Origin: Mesobacillus persicus
Lineage (GTDB): Bacteria > Bacillota > Bacilli > Bacillales > Cytobacillaceae
Direction of reading: 5' to 3'
NCBI RefSeq assembly: GCF_900109925.1
Contig: NZ_FOBW01000002.1
Coordinates: forward strand, 62,001 to 126,000
DNA: 64,000 nucleotides
Of the stretch, positions 21,178 through 32,322 are shown in pieces. How positions within the stretch are numbered: the first letter of the stretch is position 1; every line of letters starts with the position of its first letter. The translations under genes and the position numbers were made by a program. The notes under the pieces were generated by a model, which saw only the letters and a program-made list of their open reading frames with translations, was not told the DNA's origin and ran no database searches.

Positions 21178-22110
21178 ATGATTTATTTAACGATGTTTAT
21201 ACTTTTTGTCAGCATTTTTCTTTTAGGAATGATGATGCTTAGAAAAGGGCTATTCAGCCTGTCAGCAGATTCAATGAAGGATTGGCTCGCAAGAATGACG
21301 GGGACCCCATTAAAAGGCCTCTTAGCGGGCGCGATTGTTACAGCACTTCTCCACAGCAGTTCAGCTGTCATGGTCCTCACAATTGGATTGATAAGTGCCG
21401 GTATGCTTACCTTTCGTCAATCAATTGGAATTATACTCGGGTCTAACATTGGAACAACTTTTACACTTGAGATAATAACCATTAATATTGATATCTTCAT
21501 AGTTCCCCTTGCGGTCATCGGAGCAGCACTGATGGTACTGAGTAACGAACGATCACAAAATATAGGAAGAATCTCTTTTGGGATGGCAGCAGTATTTGCA
21601 GCGATGCGGGGATTTTCATATCTTGCTGTGCCGTTAACTTCTCTCCCAATTGTGGAACACACCCTTGAACAGTTAAACCATAGTCTATTCCTAAGTCTGG
21701 CAGCAGGAACAGTTTTAACGGCTATTATTCAATCTAGCACAGCGATGTCCGGAATCCTTATGGGGTTTTTATCAGAAGGTACCATTGAGTTTGCCTCGGC
21801 TCTTACTGCTATGCTTGGAGCCAATATTGGTACATGCGCAACTGCGTTGTTGGCATCCGCAGGTGCAGGAAAAGAAGCTAGACTGACAGCTTATGCTCAT
21901 CTATGGCTGAATCTAGCTGGAACTTTAGCTTTTTTACCGTTTATAAATGATTATTCTTCAATCGCTCCTTTAACAGCTGAAAGAGTTGAAGTCCAACTTG
22001 CCCATGCTAGCGTTATATTTAATATTGTCTCTTCCATTCTGGTACTACCATTTGCTGATCGATTTGGGAAGTTGATTATCTATTTTCATGGGAAGGAACA
22101 GGTAAAATAA
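21178..22110 (+). CDS. yqeW: Na/Pi-cotransporter family protein YqeW
   Basis: Membrane protein of the sodium/phosphate cotransporter (NptA/PNaS) family, 310 residues with about eight hydrophobic segments. The two inverted repeats of the family are visible through the paired QSS-type signatures (LLHSSSAVMVL near residue 58 and IIQSSTAMSGI near residue 188) and two GxNIGT motifs (GSNIGTTFT, GANIGTCAT). The ATG at 21178 is preferred over the GTG at 21169 because AAAGGGTGG stands directly before it. It is one of the few plus-strand genes, standing alone between rpsU and mtaB as in B. subtilis. Confidence 0.92.
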   Translation: MIYLTMFILFVSIFLLGMMMLRKGLFSLSADSMKDWLARMTGTPLKGLLAGAIVTALLHSSSAVMVLTIGLISAGMLTFRQSIGIILGSNIGTTFTLEIITINIDIFIVPLAVIGAALMVLSNERSQNIGRISFGMAAVFAAMRGFSYLAVPLTSLPIVEHTLEQLNHSLFLSLAAGTVLTAIIQSSTAMSGILMGFLSEGTIEFASALTAMLGANIGTCATALLASAGAGKEARLTAYAHLWLNLAGTLAFLPFINDYSSIAPLTAERVEVQLAHASVIFNIVSSILVLPFADRFGKLIIYFHGKEQVK

Positions 22111-22111
22111 A

Positions 22112-22556
22112 GGCTCTTTTCTCAACCATTGTTGCTTGTTAAGCTGGTACTATGTGTCTAGGTTATCTATATAACCAGAAAAACAGCCTCCAATTGTTGT
22201 GAGAAAAAAGATCTGGGACTAGAGAGGTCAATCGTATCGGTAAAGGGATAGGCTAGGCATTTCGATGATAAATAGAGGGAAAAATTCCCCTAAAATAATA
22301 AATAGCACTGAAAACCCCTTAAATAGAGGGAGAGATTCCCCTTATTTAACACGAAAACGTCAAAATAGGTGATTTTGCCTTGTATAAGAGGAAAATCTCC
22401 CCTTATTTCACTAAAGTAGGGCCCTAATCTGCATTTAAGGGAAAAATCTCCCCTTATTTTTCTATAGCTGGTTACATAATTAACGACATGAACTTTTTTT
22501 AAAAGAGCTGTGGCAAGTTAGCTTAGAATTTTAACGACAATCTTTACGCAAACAGC
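22112..22556 (+). repeat. Dispersed repeat R1, copy C, with a nested palindrome array
   Basis: The 605-nt gap after yqeW holds no gene. It starts with the R1 left end GGCTCTTTTCTCAACCATTG at 22112 and an inverted partner CAATTGTTGTGAGAAAAAAG ending near 22210. It closes with the R1 tail AAAAGAGCTG...AAGTTAGCTTAG and TTTTAACGACAATCTTTACG at 22501-22548. The palindrome array at 22270-22461 lies between the two parts, as if the R1 element had been split by it. Confidence 0.55.
22270..22461. repeat. Array of four small palindromes
   Basis: Four imperfect palindromes of the form AAATAGAGGGA-n-TCCCCTTATTT lie at about 22270, 22319, 22382 and 22432, that is 49 to 63 nt apart. Copy 2 reads AAATAGAGGGAGAG then ATTCCCCTTATTT. 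Each could form a stem of 8-11 bp. The spacers differ from one another, and there is no neighbouring cas gene, so this is not a CRISPR array. Confidence 0.65.
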
Positions 22557-22616
22557 CCAAATTAAAAAGGAATTGCCATATTCAGCAATTCCTTTTTATT
22601 TGGCTCAATTACAAGT

Positions 22617-22690
22617 AGGTTGATTTCCGCTCGAGACACTTTGCGGATCTTAGGGCAGTCCGGGAGCCTGTCAAGCTCCAATGCCTAGCC
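22617..22690 (-). repeat. Degenerate end of GC-rich repeat R2
   Basis: GTTGATTTCCGCTCGAGACACTT and, further on, GGGAGCCTGTCAAGCTCC resemble the two ends of the complement of the R2 repeat seen intact at 24919 and 55080, with the GC-rich middle eroded. The similarity is by eye only. Confidence 0.35.
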
Positions 22691-22715
22691 CCTCGCCTTA
22701 CAACACAGCATTTTA

Positions 22716-24062
22716 CTAGATTGCTGCTTTCTCTGTAACGATGTCCTCTTCGATCACTCGGACAAACTGCCCTTCGTTATATGGATATCCGACCTTCGTT
22801 AGTTTAACTTTAACGATTTTGCCAACCATATCTTCTGTTGCTTCTAAAATAACTTTTAGGTAATTATCCGTGTATCCAACATAATGACCAGGTTTATCAT
22901 TGAATTCCTCTTCGGGAATCACTTCAAGGACTTCGTTTTCAAACTGTGAAGCATACTCCTTCGCCAGTTGATCAGAGAGTGCAATTAGGCGGTGAACACG
23001 ATCGTTCTTGACGTCTTCATCCACTTGGTCTTCCATTCTGGCTGCTGGAGTACCTGTCCGTTTTGAGTAAGGGAAAACATGAAGCTCAGAAAATTTATGT
23101 TCCTTAATAAAGTTATAAGTGTCCATAAACTCTTCTTCAGTTTCACCTGGGAAGCCAACGATGACATCAGAGGTAACAGCGAGCCCTGGAAGGACTTCCT
23201 TTAAGCGTGTTAGACGCTCTGCAAAAAACTCCATCGTGTATTTCCGACGCATTCTTTTTAAGACAGTGTTAGACCCTGATTGGATTGGGATGTGCAAATG
23301 GCGCACAATGATATTGGATTTATCAATAACCTCAATGACTTCATCGGTAATTTGACTTGCCTCGATGGATGAAATTCGTAGGCGCTTTAGTCCTACTACT
23401 TTCGCTTCAAGATCTGTAAGCAAAGAAGCAAGATTATAATCCTTCATGTCTTCTCCATAGCCACCTGTATGAATACCAGTCAGTACAATCTCCTTATATC
23501 CTGCATCAACAAGCTGCTGAGCTTGGTGGATGACTTCCTGCGGGTCACGAGATCTCATTAGGCCACGAGCCCAAGGGATAATACAGAATGTGCAAAAGTT
23601 ATTGCACCCTTCCTGAATCTTAAGGGATGCTCTCGTTCTGTCTGTAAACGCAGGAACATCTAATTCTTCATAGACACGGTTTTTCATAATGTTTCGCACG
23701 CCATTAATAGGTTGACGCTCTATTTTATATTGTTCAATGTATTCTAGCATTTTCACCCGATCTTGGGTTCCAACAACGATATCCACTCCAGGAATCGCCA
23801 TAATTTCAGCTGGAGAAGTTTGAGCATAACAACCAGTTACGCAAATTACCGCATCTGGGTTTTTCCGAACGGCACGACGAATCACTTGTCGGCTCTTCTT
23901 ATCTCCAGTGTTCGTTACTGTACATGTATTGATAACATAAACATCCGCGCTAGATTCAAATTCAACACGGTCATAGTTCTGTTCCTTAAATAATTGCCAG
24001 ATTGCCTCTGTTTCATAATGATTTACTTTACAGCCAAGTGTATGGAATGCAACTGTAGCCAT
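22716..24062 (-). CDS. mtaB: tRNA (t6A37) methylthiotransferase MtaB
   Basis: Radical-SAM enzyme that converts t6A to ms2t6A at position 37 of ANN-decoding tRNAs. The 448-residue protein has the N-terminal UPF0004 domain with cluster cysteines at 11, 47 and 78, the radical-SAM motif CNNFCTFC (Cys153, Cys157, Cys160), and a C-terminal TRAM domain (VGYTDNYLKVIL to the end). The ATG at 24062 matches the B. subtilis YqeV start MATVAFHTLGC; two codons upstream are also possible. It lies beside rsmE and overlaps no gene. Confidence 0.95.
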   Translation of the reverse strand: MATVAFHTLGCKVNHYETEAIWQLFKEQNYDRVEFESSADVYVINTCTVTNTGDKKSRQVIRRAVRKNPDAVICVTGCYAQTSPAEIMAIPGVDIVVGTQDRVKMLEYIEQYKIERQPINGVRNIMKNRVYEELDVPAFTDRTRASLKIQEGCNNFCTFCIIPWARGLMRSRDPQEVIHQAQQLVDAGYKEIVLTGIHTGGYGEDMKDYNLASLLTDLEAKVVGLKRLRISSIEASQITDEVIEVIDKSNIIVRHLHIPIQSGSNTVLKRMRRKYTMEFFAERLTRLKEVLPGLAVTSDVIVGFPGETEEEFMDTYNFIKEHKFSELHVFPYSKRTGTPAARMEDQVDEDVKNDRVHRLIALSDQLAKEYASQFENEVLEVIPEEEFNDKPGHYVGYTDNYLKVILEATEDMVGKIVKVKLTKVGYPYNEGQFVRVIEEDIVTEKAAI

Positions 24063-24067
24063 CATTT

Positions 24068-24820
24068 TCACCTCATTAATTCAAAATGGTAGGACGCTGC
24101 AGAGAGCAAATAAAGCGGTGCAGTTTCTGTCCTTAAAATACGGGGGCCTAGACCGCAGGAAAGGAATCCTTGAGCTCGAAGAGTTTCCGTTTCCTTACCA
24201 GTCAAACCGCCTTCAGGGCCAAATACAACTAACAATGATTGCTTTGGCTGAATCTTTCTTAACACTTCAGAAAGGACGGACGCCTCCCCTTGCCTTGCCT
24301 CTTCCTCGTATGCAATTACTTTATAATCAAAGCTAGCCCCAAGGTCAATTAAATCCCTAAACGTTTTGGGCGCAGTAATTTCGGGTACATGGTTACGGTG
24401 TGATTGTTCCGCTGCTTCTTTAGCAATCTTTTGCCAGCGGTCAACTTTTTTGTTGCTTTTCTTCTCATCCCATTTAACTACAGAGCGAGCTGCAACAAAA
24501 GGGACAAATCCAAAGGCCCCGAGCTCAGTCCCTTTTTGGATGATCCACTCGAGTTTATCCCCTTTGGGCAGTCCGCTCGCAATTGTAATTTGAACAGGAA
24601 GCTCGGAAGATTCCTTATACCATTCTACAATGTTAGCGACTGCTTGTTCAGCGGTAATTTCTGCAATTTCGCAAAGTGCACTTTCTCCATTCGGAGAAAC
24701 ACAAATAACTTGATCGCCTTCCTTCATCCTCATAACCCTGACAATATGATGGTAATCATCATCAAAGATATGAAAACGTCCATCGTCAGAAGAAGGCCCA
24801 TTCACAAAATAGCGCTGCAT
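24068..24820 (-). CDS. rsmE: 16S rRNA (uracil1498-N3)-methyltransferase RsmE
   Basis: SPOUT-class methyltransferase that methylates U1498 of 16S rRNA. The 250-residue protein has the N-terminal PUA-like domain and the C-terminal knotted SPOUT fold with the family motifs LVVFGPEGGLTGKE and LGPRILRTETAPL. The next gene downstream, mtaB, starts 5 nt later, so both are probably co-transcribed with prmA and the dnaK operon as in B. subtilis (yqeT-yqeU-yqeV), although a repeat of 137 nt now separates prmA from rsmE. Confidence 0.96.
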   Translation of the reverse strand: MQRYFVNGPSSDDGRFHIFDDDYHHIVRVMRMKEGDQVICVSPNGESALCEIAEITAEQAVANIVEWYKESSELPVQITIASGLPKGDKLEWIIQKGTELGAFGFVPFVAARSVVKWDEKKSNKKVDRWQKIAKEAAEQSHRNHVPEITAPKTFRDLIDLGASFDYKVIAYEEEARQGEASVLSEVLRKIQPKQSLLVVFGPEGGLTGKETETLRAQGFLSCGLGPRILRTETAPLYLLSAASYHFELMR

Positions 24821-24918
24821 TCTTGCACCATCCCTTAGTTATTAGATAAGAGTTCATTTTCATTTTTCCAGACTGTTATCCAAAATCATGTTGCTTTTAC
24901 AGAGTGTAAAAAAATAAG

Positions 24919-25055
24919 TTGATTGGAGCGGAAGGTGCGAGACTCCTGCGGGAGCAGCGGGACAGATGAGACCCCACAGGCGCCTCGGCGCCGAGGCGCC
25001 GAGGAGGCTCATCGCCCGCCCCGCGGAAAGCGAGCATCCTGGAGAGGAAATCAAC
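24919..25055 (+). repeat. GC-rich repeat R2, copy 1 (137 nt)
   Basis: A GC-rich block bounded by GTTGAT and ATCAAC, containing GACTCCTGCGGGAGCAGCGG, GAGACCCCACAGG, GAGGAGGCTC and GCCCCGCGGAAAGCGAG. The same block lies at 55080-55206. This copy carries an extra palindrome, GGCGCCTCGGCGCC followed by GAGGCGCCGAGG, in the middle. Repeats with these core words are common between genes in Bacillaceae; their role is unknown. The 302-nt gap between rsmE and prmA holds only this element and the terminator below. Confidence 0.85.
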
Positions 25056-25102
25056 GACCCACTTTACAATGCAACAAACGTACGAAGACAGTCTTTACAA
25101 AA

Positions 25103-25132
25103 AGAAAAAAGGGGATTGAGAAATACCCCTTT
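25103..25132 (-). terminator. Terminator after prmA
   Basis: On the minus strand AAAGGGG pairs with CCCCTTT around a loop of 11 nt, followed by TTT and a T-rich stretch, just past the prmA stop. Confidence 0.75.
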
Positions 25133-25141
25133 CCCCATAAA

Positions 25142-26077
25142 TTAATTTTTAGCGATAATGGCAACCCAATCTTCCATCACGATTGTTTCTTCAATCGTGA
25201 AGCCCGCTTTCAGAATCGCATCCTTGACTACATCTTTCTTCTGCTCAATGATTCCTGAAGAAATAAAGTATCCATCTTTTTTAACAATTTTTTTTGCGTC
25301 ATCTACGAATCGAAGAATAACCTCTGCAAGGATATTCGCGACGACAATATCCTTTTCGCCTTCAACACCCTCAAGTAGGTTGTTTTGGCGAATATCAACG
25401 ACGTCCTGCACTTTGTTGAGTTCTGCATTTTCTCTTGCAACATGGACAGCCACTTCGTCAAGGTCGAGTGCCTCAACCTTCTCAGCACCAAGTTTGGCCG
25501 CAGCAATGCTAAGCACACCTGAACCTGTTCCAACATCTACAATTCGATCACCTGACTTAACTGTTCGTTCGAGTGCTTGAATACATAAGACAGTAGTCGG
25601 ATGTGTTCCTGTCCCAAATGCCATGCCTGGGTCTAGTTCAATGATTAACTCATCACTAGAGACGGGGGTATACTCCTCCCATGTTGGAACAATCGTAAAC
25701 TTTTCCGAGATTTTCACAGGATTATAATATTTTTTCCAAGCCGTCGCCCACTCTTCTTCATGAACCTCATTGAGTGATACTTTATTTTCACCAAGATCAA
25801 TATTATAGGCGGAGAGCTGATTAATTGCTAATTTTATTTCATCGACAGTTTCCCCTAAAAAACTATTAACGGGAAGATAGGCTTTTACAATTACACCTTC
25901 CTCAGGGTAATCTTCTGGATTGAGTTGATAGATTTCTCCGAATTGGTCCTCCCTCTCTTTTACTAGATCTAACGGGTCTTCAATAACGACCCCGCTAGCT
26001 CCTGCCTCATGCAATATATTAGAGATCGGCTCAACCGCTTCATTTGTAGTTAATATGCCGATTTCAGACCATTTCAT
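25142..26077 (-). CDS. prmA: Ribosomal protein L11 methyltransferase PrmA
   Basis: Transfers methyl groups to lysines and the N-terminus of ribosomal protein L11. The 311-residue protein has the N-terminal substrate-recognition domain and a C-terminal Rossmann methyltransferase domain with motif [19 protein letters not shown] and the NxPY-like NILAEVI loop. It follows dnaJ by 17 nt, the usual place in Firmicutes at the end of the dnaK operon. Confidence 0.96.
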   Translation of the reverse strand: MKWSEIGILTTNEAVEPISNILHEAGASGVVIEDPLDLVKEREDQFGEIYQLNPEDYPEEGVIVKAYLPVNSFLGETVDEIKLAINQLSAYNIDLGENKVSLNEVHEEEWATAWKKYYNPVKISEKFTIVPTWEEYTPVSSDELIIELDPGMAFGTGTHPTTVLCIQALERTVKSGDRIVDVGTGSGVLSIAAAKLGAEKVEALDLDEVAVHVARENAELNKVQDVVDIRQNNLLEGVEGEKDIVVANILAEVILRFVDDAKKIVKKDGYFISSGIIEQKKDVVKDAILKAGFTIEETIVMEDWVAIIAKN

Positions 26078-26094
26078 AAAAACTCGCTCCTTCT

Positions 26095-27222
26095 TTACTC
26101 ACCCTTAAAGGCTCTTTTTACTTTAGAGAAGAACCCTTGTTCATGTTCTCCTTGAGGGGACTGACCACTTATTTCTGCATATTCTCTTAATAACTGCTTT
26201 TGTTTCTCAGATAGCTTTGTCGGTGTAACGACTTTCACGATAATATGCTGATCACCAGTACCATAGCCTCTTACATTCGGGACACCTTTGCCTTTTAAGC
26301 GGAATCTAGTCCCAGTTTGAGTACCAGCTGGTACCTTTAATTTTACTTTTCCATGGACAGTAGGTACCTCAATCTCATCACCTAAAGCTGACTGAACAAA
26401 GGTAATCGGCATTTCACAATAGATATCATCGCCATCACGTTCAAAGAATTCGTGTGAACGAACATGGAAGACAATATATAGATCTCCAGGAGGTCCACCA
26501 TTGATTCCAGGCTCACCTTTTCCTGGAACCCTTAGTTGCTGGCCATCGTCAACTCCTGCAGGAATTTTAACATGGATTTTATGACGTGTTTTCACTTTGC
26601 CACTACCGGAACATGTACGGCATTTTTCTTTTATTTCTTTACCTGTTCCACTACAGTATGAACAAACTCGACGATTTACAATCCTACCGAACGGAGTGTT
26701 CTGTTGAATATTCAATTCTCCGGTTCCATTACAGTGGCTACAAGTGTCTACCTTTGTCCCAGGCTTTGCACCTGAACCATCACAGGTATCACATGTTTCT
26801 TCCCGAGGGATCTCAATGTCTGTCTCTTTGCCAAATACGGCCTCATTAAAAGCTAGCGTCATAGAAAATTGTAAATCGGCACCTTGTCGTGGTGCGTTTG
26901 GATCTCTTCTTCTCCCGCCGCCACCGCCGCCAAAGAAGCTATTAAAGATATCCTCAAACCCGCCAAAACCGCCGCCAAAGTCACCGCCACCAAACCCTTG
27001 GTTCGGATCGGTATGACCGAATTGGTCATAATGCGCTTTTTTCTGATCATCACTTAAAACTTCATAGGCTTCCTTTACTTCCTTAAACTTTTCATCAGCA
27101 TCGGGTTCTTTATTGATGTCCGGATGATATTTTTTCGATAACTTACGATAGGCTTTTTTTATTTCGTCTTTTGAAGCCCCTTTGCTAACTCCAAGAACGT
27201 CATAGTAATCCCGTTTACTCAT
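26095..27222 (-). CDS. dnaJ: Chaperone DnaJ
   Basis: Hsp40 co-chaperone that stimulates DnaK ATPase and delivers clients. The 375-residue protein has the J-domain with HPD at residues 33-35, a Gly/Phe-rich linker (about 68-110), four CxxCxGxG zinc repeats ([32 protein letters not shown]), and the C-terminal substrate-binding domains. The ATG at 27222 gives [11 protein letters not shown] and has CGGGAGTG upstream. It lies 268 nt after dnaK with a hairpin between, so its expression is probably lower than that of dnaK. Confidence 0.98.
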   Translation of the reverse strand: MSKRDYYDVLGVSKGASKDEIKKAYRKLSKKYHPDINKEPDADEKFKEVKEAYEVLSDDQKKAHYDQFGHTDPNQGFGGGDFGGGFGGFEDIFNSFFGGGGGGRRRDPNAPRQGADLQFSMTLAFNEAVFGKETDIEIPREETCDTCDGSGAKPGTKVDTCSHCNGTGELNIQQNTPFGRIVNRRVCSYCSGTGKEIKEKCRTCSGSGKVKTRHKIHVKIPAGVDDGQQLRVPGKGEPGINGGPPGDLYIVFHVRSHEFFERDGDDIYCEMPITFVQSALGDEIEVPTVHGKVKLKVPAGTQTGTRFRLKGKGVPNVRGYGTGDQHIIVKVVTPTKLSEKQKQLLREYAEISGQSPQGEHEQGFFSKVKRAFKGE

Positions 27223-27442
27223 ATTTAAACACTCCCGATTCTTTTCACATAAAGGTAATTTTACCATCCACGACTTAAAGAGTGCAATATATTAATACTG
27301 CAGCTGCTTCGTGTTATGTTTTCGTTCCACCTACTTTTTTAAGCCAAATGAGCAAGCAATAGATGAAAAACACTAGGACTCATTTGTACACTAGTTAAAA
27401 CTTCACCAATACCATTACTATTTGCCTTCAATTGGTAAATAA

Positions 27443-27477
27443 AAAGTCAAAGCCAAGAAAGACCTGACTTTGACTTT
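27443..27477 (-). terminator. Terminator between dnaK and dnaJ
   Basis: On the minus strand AAAGTCAAAG pairs with CTTTGACTTT around a 15-nt loop and runs into TTTTATTT, 14 nt past the dnaK stop. As dnaJ follows, this is likely a partial terminator that sets the dnaK to dnaJ ratio. The rest of the 268-nt gap shows nothing else. Confidence 0.7.
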
Positions 27478-27490
27478 AGGGTAACAATGC

Positions 27491-29329
<1,839 letters not shown>

Positions 29330-29348
29330 CTAATATGTAAACATTCTA

Positions 29349-29924
29349 TTATTGATTTACTTTTACCATTGAAGGACGGATTACCCTGTCCTTTAACATG
29401 TATCCCTTTTGAAATTCAGCCACAACTATGTTGGGCCCATAATTTTCATCACTTTCTTGCATGACTGCTTGGTGGCGATGTGGATCAAACTCCTGTCCAA
29501 CCGCTTCTATAGCCTCGACACCTTCTTTCTGAAGTGCCACTACAAGGCTTTGATAGACCATTTCCATTCCCTTTTGAAGAGATTTAGTCTGTTCATTATC
29601 TGACTCAGTCTGCAATGCTCGTTCAAAATTGTCAAGTGCTGGTAGTATATCGGAAACAAGACTTTGCGCACGATACTTCGCACTAGCCTCAAGGTCAAGT
29701 CTAGACCTGCGACGGAAATTATCGAAATCAGCTTGAAGGCGTAGGTAGCGGTTCTCCGCATCTTCCAGCTTTGCTTCTAATTCAGCAACTTTCGGGTTAA
29801 CCTCTTCAGCTTGCGGCTCTTCAACTTGATCAGCCTGCTCAGCAAAAACCTCTTCCACTTCTTGCTCCTGCTGTTTCTCTTCAGTCTGTTCCATTTCTGA
29901 TGTCATGTTGTTTTTTTCTTCCAT
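29349..29924 (-). CDS. grpE: Nucleotide exchange factor GrpE
   Basis: Dimeric exchange factor that releases ADP from DnaK. The 191-residue protein has an acidic, low-complexity N-terminus (about residues 1-45), a long coiled-coil ([20 protein letters not shown] onward) and the C-terminal beta-wing with [18 protein letters not shown] and [20 protein letters not shown]. Second gene of the hrcA operon, 34 nt before dnaK. Confidence 0.97.
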   Translation of the reverse strand: MEEKNNMTSEMEQTEEKQQEQEVEEVFAEQADQVEEPQAEEVNPKVAELEAKLEDAENRYLRLQADFDNFRRRSRLDLEASAKYRAQSLVSDILPALDNFERALQTESDNEQTKSLQKGMEMVYQSLVVALQKEGVEAIEAVGQEFDPHRHQAVMQESDENYGPNIVVAEFQKGYMLKDRVIRPSMVKVNQ

Positions 29925-30002
29925 GATCTTGATTCACCTCCCTTAAAGTAGAAAATAATACAGGGTGAGATTATCTAAAAGGTAATTAAAATTTACATGG
30001 CA

Positions 30003-30027
30003 AGGGATGGAACAATCGGTTCCACCC
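30003..30027 (-). other. Hairpin between hrcA and grpE
   Basis: On the minus strand GGGTGGAAC pairs with GTTCCATCCC around CGATT. There is no T-run, so it is more likely an RNA-stability or processing structure than a terminator. It stands in the 121-nt gap between the hrcA stop and the grpE start. Confidence 0.5.
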
Positions 30028-30045
30028 TTAACAATATCTCCATGC

Positions 30046-31080
30046 TCAATTATTTTGATACAAATCTGTCAGAACCTTGGATAAATCAGCACTAATAAAT
30101 TCAAGCAAACTAATCACCCGAGAATATTCCATCCTCGTAGGACCTAGAACAGCAATGGTTCCTAGCTTTTCACTTCCAATAGAATAGGTAGCCGTAATTA
30201 AACTGCAATCTTCCATCGCCGAGTTGTCGTTCTCCCTACCAATCTTGACATTGAGTCCTTTAGGGTTTCTGCGAATAAGCTGAGAGATCCCGTCCTCCTG
30301 CTCAATCATGGCCATCAAGTTACGAATCTTTTCAATATCATTAAAATCAGGTAGGTTTAACATATTTGTTTTCCCACCAAAGAACACTTTATCACTAGCT
30401 GGTATCGAAAGGGTTTCTGAAATCGACCCCATTAACACATCATAACTTTTGATATGTTGTCGTAAAATCGATGCCACTTCTTTATAAATTCTGCCATTTA
30501 AATTTATTAAAGGTACCCCAGCCAAGCGTTCATTTAAGATATTAACCATCTTTTCAACATCCCCAGGATCAACAGATGCTGGGAAATGAAAGACTCGGTT
30601 TTCAACATGACCTGTGTCCGTAACGATAATCGCGATGGCTGTATCCTGATTCAAGGGGACAATTTGTATCCTTTTCAGCTTATTGTTATTTACTGCAGGA
30701 CCAAGGACAATGGATGTGTAACTCGTAAGCTCGGATAGAATCTTTGCCGATTTTTGAACTATTTTTTCTAGCTCGTATATTTGTTCAGCAAAAATCGATC
30801 TGACAGACTGAATCTCCGACCGATTTAGTTTCTGCGGAAGAAGTAAATGGTCGACATAGTATCGATACCCCTTTTCGGAAGGAATCCTTCCTGATGAGGT
30901 GTGTGTCTTTTCAATAAAACCGAGTTCCTCCAAATCAGCCATTTCGTTTCTAACGGTAGCCGAGCTGAATGAAATCTCATCTTTTTTCGACAAGCTTCTC
31001 GATCCCACCGGCTGTGCGGTGCGGATAAAGTCATCAACAATTACCTGTAAAATCAATACTTGCCGGTCTGTTAACAACAC
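30046..31080 (-). CDS. hrcA: Heat-inducible transcription repressor HrcA
   Basis: Repressor of class I heat-shock genes; binds the CIRCE element and needs GroEL for activity. The 344-residue protein has an N-terminal winged helix ([17 protein letters not shown], then [20 protein letters not shown]) with the [16 protein letters not shown] family signature near residue 62, and a C-terminal GAF-like dimerisation region. It is the first gene of its own CIRCE-controlled operon, so it is autoregulated. Confidence 0.98.
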   Translation of the reverse strand: MLLTDRQVLILQVIVDDFIRTAQPVGSRSLSKKDEISFSSATVRNEMADLEELGFIEKTHTSSGRIPSEKGYRYYVDHLLLPQKLNRSEIQSVRSIFAEQIYELEKIVQKSAKILSELTSYTSIVLGPAVNNNKLKRIQIVPLNQDTAIAIIVTDTGHVENRVFHFPASVDPGDVEKMVNILNERLAGVPLINLNGRIYKEVASILRQHIKSYDVLMGSISETLSIPASDKVFFGGKTNMLNLPDFNDIEKIRNLMAMIEQEDGISQLIRRNPKGLNVKIGRENDNSAMEDCSLITATYSIGSEKLGTIAVLGPTRMEYSRVISLLEFISADLSKVLTDLYQNN

Positions 31081-31092
31081 TCATCACCTCTG

Positions 31093-31119
31093 TTAGCACT
31101 CTTATATAACGAGTGCTAA
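31093..31119. promoter_or_regulatory. CIRCE operator of the hrcA-dnaK operon
   Basis: TTAGCACTC (31093-31101), nine spacer bases, GAGTGCTAA (31111-31119): a perfect match to the CIRCE consensus inverted repeat. It lies 12 nt before the hrcA start, so HrcA binding would block early elongation or translation as well as initiation. Confidence 0.99.
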
Positions 31120-31129
31120 ATCTAATAAT

Positions 31130-31158
31130 AAATTATCAATAAATAGCCTTGATGTCAA
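31130..31158 (-). promoter_or_regulatory. SigA-type promoter of hrcA operon
   Basis: Minus-strand TTGACA (31153-31158, perfect -35) is followed after exactly 17 nt by TAATTT (31130-31135, -10). Transcription would start just before or inside CIRCE. The -35 hexamer overlaps the hemW stop codon. Confidence 0.85.
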
Positions 31159-32300
31159 TCATTAGATACTCCAAGAAATGATTGGAAAACCTCATTTCCA
31201 AGAAGTCGACCCTTACGAGTAAGAGAGATTTCGTTTTCATTCACCGCAATCAACTTATTCGTTGTCAATTGGTCAATTTCTTGTTGAAATAATTCTAAAG
31301 GGTTCACTTGAAACTTTTCGATAAAGTGTCGAATTGACACCCCTTCTATTTTTCTTAACCCAAGGAACATCTCCTCTTCCATTTGCTCCGCTTTGGTTAC
31401 CAGATGTTTTTCCATTACTGGAAGAAGGTCTTTACTCAGAGGTTCCATATATTTTTTTAATGGTCCATAATTCGACCTTCTGTACCCATCTACATACCCA
31501 TGGGCACCTGCGCCAAATCCAAAATACTCTTCATTGCGCCAATAGGTGAGATTATGATAACTTTCAAAACCAGGGAGAGCAAAATTACTAATTTCGTATT
31601 GCTTTAACCCCTTCTTCTCCATCGCATCCATGAGCAACTCGTACATTTGGGCTTCTGTTTCCTCACCAGGTAGGCGAAGTTTCCCTCTTTGCATCAAATT
31701 ATAAAACACTGTTTTCGGCTCAATGATGAGTGAATAGCCAGAGTAGTGAACCAAGTCTAAATCGAGTGCCGTCTTTAATGTTAATTTAAAGTCTTCCAAA
31801 GTCTGCTTAGGAAGGCTATAGATTAGATCCACACTGATATTTTCAAAACCGATATCTTGTGCTGCATGGATTGATTTAAATACGTCTTTCGCACGGTGAG
31901 ACCTCCCAATGGATTGGAGTAATTCGTCGTTAAAGGATTGTACTCCAAAACTCAGACGATTCACTCCCGCCTCTTTTAAGATACGAAGTTTTTCGGTAGA
32001 TAAATCTCCAGGATTGGCTTCAAACGTATACTCTGTATGCTTGTTGTAAGGAAGATTCTCTTTAATAGACTGAACGAGAGTTTCTAACTGCCGTTCATCG
32101 AGGGCTGTTGGGGTCCCACCTCCAACAAATATCGAACGAAGCTCATTAACCGGATTTTTTTCAATAGTCATCATCATTTCTTTGCCGAGACTTGCAAGGT
32201 ATTCCCCCACCGGTTGCCGCTCCATAAATACCTTATTGAAGTCACAATAATGGCATATATGATGACAAAACGGGATATGAATATATGCAGCTTTTATCAT
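31155..32300 (-). CDS. hemW: Radical-SAM heme chaperone HemW
   Basis: HemN-like radical-SAM protein of the HemW type, thought to insert heme into target proteins rather than act as coproporphyrinogen dehydrogenase. The 381-residue protein has cluster cysteines Cys12, Cys16 and Cys19 (CHHICHYCDF), the GGGTPT SAM motif, and a C-terminal wing domain. It lacks the long N-terminal extension typical of true HemN. It lies between lepA and hrcA as in B. subtilis, and its last codon overlaps the hrcA promoter. Confidence 0.95.
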   Translation of the reverse strand: MIKAAYIHIPFCHHICHYCDFNKVFMERQPVGEYLASLGKEMMMTIEKNPVNELRSIFVGGGTPTALDERQLETLVQSIKENLPYNKHTEYTFEANPGDLSTEKLRILKEAGVNRLSFGVQSFNDELLQSIGRSHRAKDVFKSIHAAQDIGFENISVDLIYSLPKQTLEDFKLTLKTALDLDLVHYSGYSLIIEPKTVFYNLMQRGKLRLPGEETEAQMYELLMDAMEKKGLKQYEISNFALPGFESYHNLTYWRNEEYFGFGAGAHGYVDGYRRSNYGPLKKYMEPLSKDLLPVMEKHLVTKAEQMEEEMFLGLRKIEGVSIRHFIEKFQVNPLELFQQEIDQLTTNKLIAVNENEISLTRKGRLLGNEVFQSFLGVSND

Positions 32301-32322
32301 GTCATCACTTCCTGTCTATTTA

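Noticed and set aside
22270-22461. CRISPR array
   Set aside because: The repeats are imperfect palindromes with unequal spacing and there are no cas genes anywhere in the window.
24860-25054. Minus-strand 64-codon ORF in repeat R2, and the 77-codon ORF at 54967-55200
   Set aside because: Both read through the R2 repeat and share SAGRA.SLL and CPAAPAGV words only because the DNA repeats. There is no ribosome binding site and no homologue known to me outside such repeats.
25158-25580. Plus-strand 140-codon ORF opposite prmA, and similar long ORFs opposite dnaG, dnaJ, rsmE and udk
   Set aside because: They are antisense shadows of clearly coding genes, serine-rich by codon complementarity, and have no ribosome binding sites or family resemblance.
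31155-32300. hemW as oxygen-independent coproporphyrinogen dehydrogenase HemN
   Set aside because: It lacks the N-terminal extension of true HemN and stands in the conserved lepA-hemW-hrcA context.
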